Shown here: positions 62,077-64,000 of the stretch, in pieces
How the letters are laid out: every line of letters begins with the position of its first letter
How positions within the stretch are numbered: position 1 is the first letter of the stretch
Assembly (NCBI RefSeq): GCF_000003815.2
Contig: NW_023365722.1
Span: 97,595 to 161,594, forward strand
Reading direction: 5' to 3'
Length of the DNA: 64,000 nt
Origin: Branchiostoma floridae
Lineage: Eukaryota; Chordata; Leptocardii; Amphioxiformes; Branchiostomatidae
Notes under the pieces: generated by a model
Database searches by the model: none
Seen by the model: the letters and a program-made list of their open reading frames with translations, nothing else
Told to the model about the DNA's origin: nothing
Made by a program: the position numbers and the translations under genes

Positions 62077-63778
62077 NNNNNNNNNNNNNNNNNNNNNNNN
62101 NNNNNNNNNNNNNNNNNNNNNNNNNNNNNNNNNNNNNNNNNNNNNNNNNNNNNNNNNNNNNNNNNNNNNNNNNNNNNNNNNNNNNNNNNNNNNNNNNNNN
62201 NNNNNNNNNNNNNNNNNNNNNNNNNNNNNNNNNNNNNNNNNNNNNNNNNNNNNNNNNNNNNNNNNNNNNNNNNNNNNNNNNNNNNNNNNACTGAAACTCT
62301 TGATTTTATCTAATGATAAATGTCATGATTTTTTTACTAGCTAGAAGAAAATGTTGATGAAAGTGTACGAAAAGCATCTTTTATTTCCAGGTATCCTCTA
62401 TTCCCTCGACGGACCACGCTTGAAACACCTGCGAAAATTCACCCTTAAGACTTTCCGGGACTTCGGCGTCGGCAAGCGGACTTTGGAGGACAAGGTCAAC
62501 GAAGAAGCAAACATCCTCGTTCAGGAAGTTCTGTCGCAAAATGGACAACCATTCGACATAAAAATCATGATGCAAAACGCTGTCTGTAACATCATTTTCT
62601 CAATTGTCTTTGGGGACCGACTTGACTATGACAACCCCGATTTTCTGCGACTGATTAGCCTCTTGAACACCGCCATCGAAACAAAGCCAACTATCAGTGA
62701 TATCCTTACATTTATACTCCCTGTGTTTCGACACCTCCAATCCAGCGAAGCATCGTTGATAGCAAAGGTAGAGAGAATGTATCAGGCTCTTCGTGAGTTC
62801 TGCAGTGAGCAGATTCAGAAACACAGGCTGACCTTTGACCCGTACGACATCCGGGACTTTCTCGACTCCTTTCTTCTCGAGCAGCATCGGGCTACCGACG
62901 ATCGGGCTGTTGAGACTTTCACCGACAAGCAGCTAAAAGAGGTGCGTTAATGCTTGAATGAATGAATGAATGATTAAATGAATGAAAGATGTGTGTACCC
63001 TTTCATTGTAACATTTATGGTAAAGTGTGATAAATAAATAAACGAATAAGCAAATAGATTAACGAAGGAAGAAAAGATTCAAAGAAGGAAGGCATGAAGG
63101 AAAAAATGAAGGAAAATATTGAAATATTTGATTCATTTTGGCGTTCATAAAGTAAAAATGTTCAATATTTTGAATCTCCAGGTGCTGATAGACTTGTTTC
63201 TAGCCGGTACTGAGACCACCGCCACCACCACCCGCTGGGCCCTGCTGTACATGATGCTCAACCCAAACATCCAGGAAAAGGGAAGTGCCTGATCATTTTT
63301 ATTAATCTTAAATAATAAATACTTCAGTAATATAGGTACGATGCCCAACAGAAGACACACTGTAATTCGAAGATAGGAACTGGACAGTCATACTTCTTAA
63401 TATCTTCTTATCTTCTTAGTATCTCAAGAAAAAGCCCTTCACAATGGTACCAACTAGAGTGGGCCATCTGTGTCTTGGTCTTTGCCTAATAAGTTAACCA
63501 AACAATATGGCGGATGCTGTGTTACGCCATACTCAAGTGACGTCACATGCGCATGCGCAATAACAGCAACCATGTGCCCACAGGTTCATCAGGAGATAGA
63601 CTCGGTGTTAGGGCAGAGCGCGCCGTCCTACGCACAGCGAGACCAGCTGCCCTACACAACAGCGACCCTAGCGGAAGTCCAGAGATTTAAGCCCGTCGCG
63701 CCCCTGAGTGTTCAACACGCAGCGCCCAGGGACACCACCCTCAATGGCTACAACATTCCCCAGAACGCTCCCATTTTG
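60968..63778 (+). CDS. Cytochrome P450, CYP2-like (clan 2), 3'-partial
   Basis: Gene-level entry: exons 60968-61147, 61563-61767, 62391-62941, 63182-63280 and 63584-63778 code for about 410 residues of an expected 490-500. A membrane-anchored ER haem monooxygenase. N-terminal hydrophobic anchor [15 protein letters not shown], then the proline-rich hinge [18 protein letters not shown]-helix region [20 protein letters not shown] has the usual W.R.R position changed. I-helix [21 protein letters not shown]-helix E-x-x-R as EVQR, then the 1,4 turn NGYNIP. The haem-binding Cys exon lies beyond the window. The donor of exon 4 reads GGAAGT, not GTAAGT: sequence error, non-canonical site or inactivating change. 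Confidence 0.92.
61563..61767 (+). CDS. P450 exon 2
   Basis: AG at 61561-61562, donor GTAAGG at 61768; phase 0 to 1. [40 protein letters not shown]: typical CYP2 A-helix and beta-1 region. Confidence 0.93.
61859..62076 (+). repeat. (GAT)n and (AAT)n microsatellite
   Basis: Long trinucleotide array running into the assembly gap; the gap probably reflects unresolved repeat. Confidence 0.95.
62077..62289. other. Assembly gap (213 N)
   Basis: N run adjoining the AAT array in P450 intron 2. Phase agreement between exons 2 and 3 argues against a lost exon. Confidence 1.
62391..62941 (+). CDS. P450 exon 3: helices C to G/H in one large exon
   Basis: Acceptor TTATTTCCAG, donor GTGCGT at 62942; phase 1 to 0; 183 codons. 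[61 protein letters not shown]. Vertebrate CYP2 genes split this region into three exons. Confidence 0.93.
63182..63280 (+). CDS. P450 exon 4: I-helix, with non-GT donor
   Basis: AG at 63180-63181; phase 0-0. [33 protein letters not shown]. The sequence after AAAAG is GGAAGTGCC. The next exon ([10 protein letters not shown]) continues the protein exactly at this point, so the true boundary is here despite the missing GT. Confidence 0.88.
63584..63778 (+). CDS. P450 exon 5: J/K helices
   Basis: Acceptor TGCCCACAG, donor GTATGA at 63779, phase 0-0. [55 protein letters not shown]. Confidence 0.93.
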
Positions 63779-64000
63779 GTATGACAAACCATACGTTTGT
63801 ACTTGAATTCATGATCACTTATTCTTATACAGTTGTCTATCTGCATTTATAGTAGCGACTGTTATAGACCCATATCTTTATCGATACCTCCTTTGTCTAC
63901 CTAATGTGTCTTTGGAAGATTTTTCCCTTTTTTCTATTCCTTTGATTTGGGGCATGTATTTGCAGACTTTTATGTATAATTTACAGAATGGTGCAGGCTT

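Noticed and set aside
61849-62344. Asn- or Ile-rich open frames
   Set aside because: Produced by the (AAT)n array and the run of N; no coding evidence.

Overview
This is animal nuclear DNA, most likely from a lancelet (Branchiostoma). The evidence is short in-phase exons separated by repeat-filled introns, long mosaics of extracellular modules (sushi/CCP, EGF, discoidin, LamG), a polycystin-1-family gene, a Ty3/gypsy element whose pol order (INT before RT) is known from deuterostome Gmr1-like elements, and a dense population of short inverted-repeat transposons. The genus is inferred, not proven. Four assembly gaps (runs of N) are present.

Layout. (1) Positions 57-20321, plus strand: the 3' part of a gene for a secreted or extracellular CCP-rich protein. 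It has 18 internal exons, nearly all joining in phase 1, coding for about eleven CCP domains, one EGF and two unnamed Cys-rich domains, then a short terminal exon. Its 5' end lies outside the window. (2) Positions 24155-50654, plus strand: a complete polycystin-1-like gene of 31 exons and about 2,254 codons. Order of parts: signal peptide, farnesoic-acid-methyltransferase-like (FAMT-like) domain, EGF, F5/8C, LamG-like, three EGFs, Thr/Ser-rich mucin linker, GAIN-like region, GPS, TM1, PLAT, and the ten-helix polycystin channel body. All exon phases chain and the total is divisible by three. (3) Positions 52407-55677: an LTR retrotransposon with a TCCGT target-site duplication, one intact LTR, one truncated LTR and an 880-residue INT-RT-RNaseH frame. 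(4) Positions 56760-58746, minus strand: a complete three-exon MGST1-type microsomal glutathione transferase (154 residues). (5) Positions 60968-63778 onward, plus strand: the first five exons of a CYP2-like cytochrome P450, running off the window. One expected splice donor reads GG instead of GT.

How they work together. The first two genes are extracellular or cell-surface mosaics that evolved by exon shuffling through phase-1 introns. MGST1 and the P450 are transcribed divergently from a shared interval of about 2.2 kb. Both are endoplasmic-reticulum detoxification enzymes (phase II and phase I), so common regulation is possible. Introns and spacers are packed with MITEs (piggyBac-type with TTAA sites, hAT-type with 8-bp duplication, Harbinger-type with TAA, a 9-bp-duplication type), fold-back elements, tRNA-derived SINEs, Penelope-like and LINE fragments, and minisatellites.

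Most notable points: the domain architecture of the polycystin-1-like protein; its altered pore signature (LGR where PKD2 has LGD) and a GPS lacking the usual cleavage tripeptide; a GC-AG intron; a likely missing PLAT exon inside an assembly gap; recent CCP exon duplication with a decayed exon relic and a lost cysteine; and several well-bounded mobile elements.
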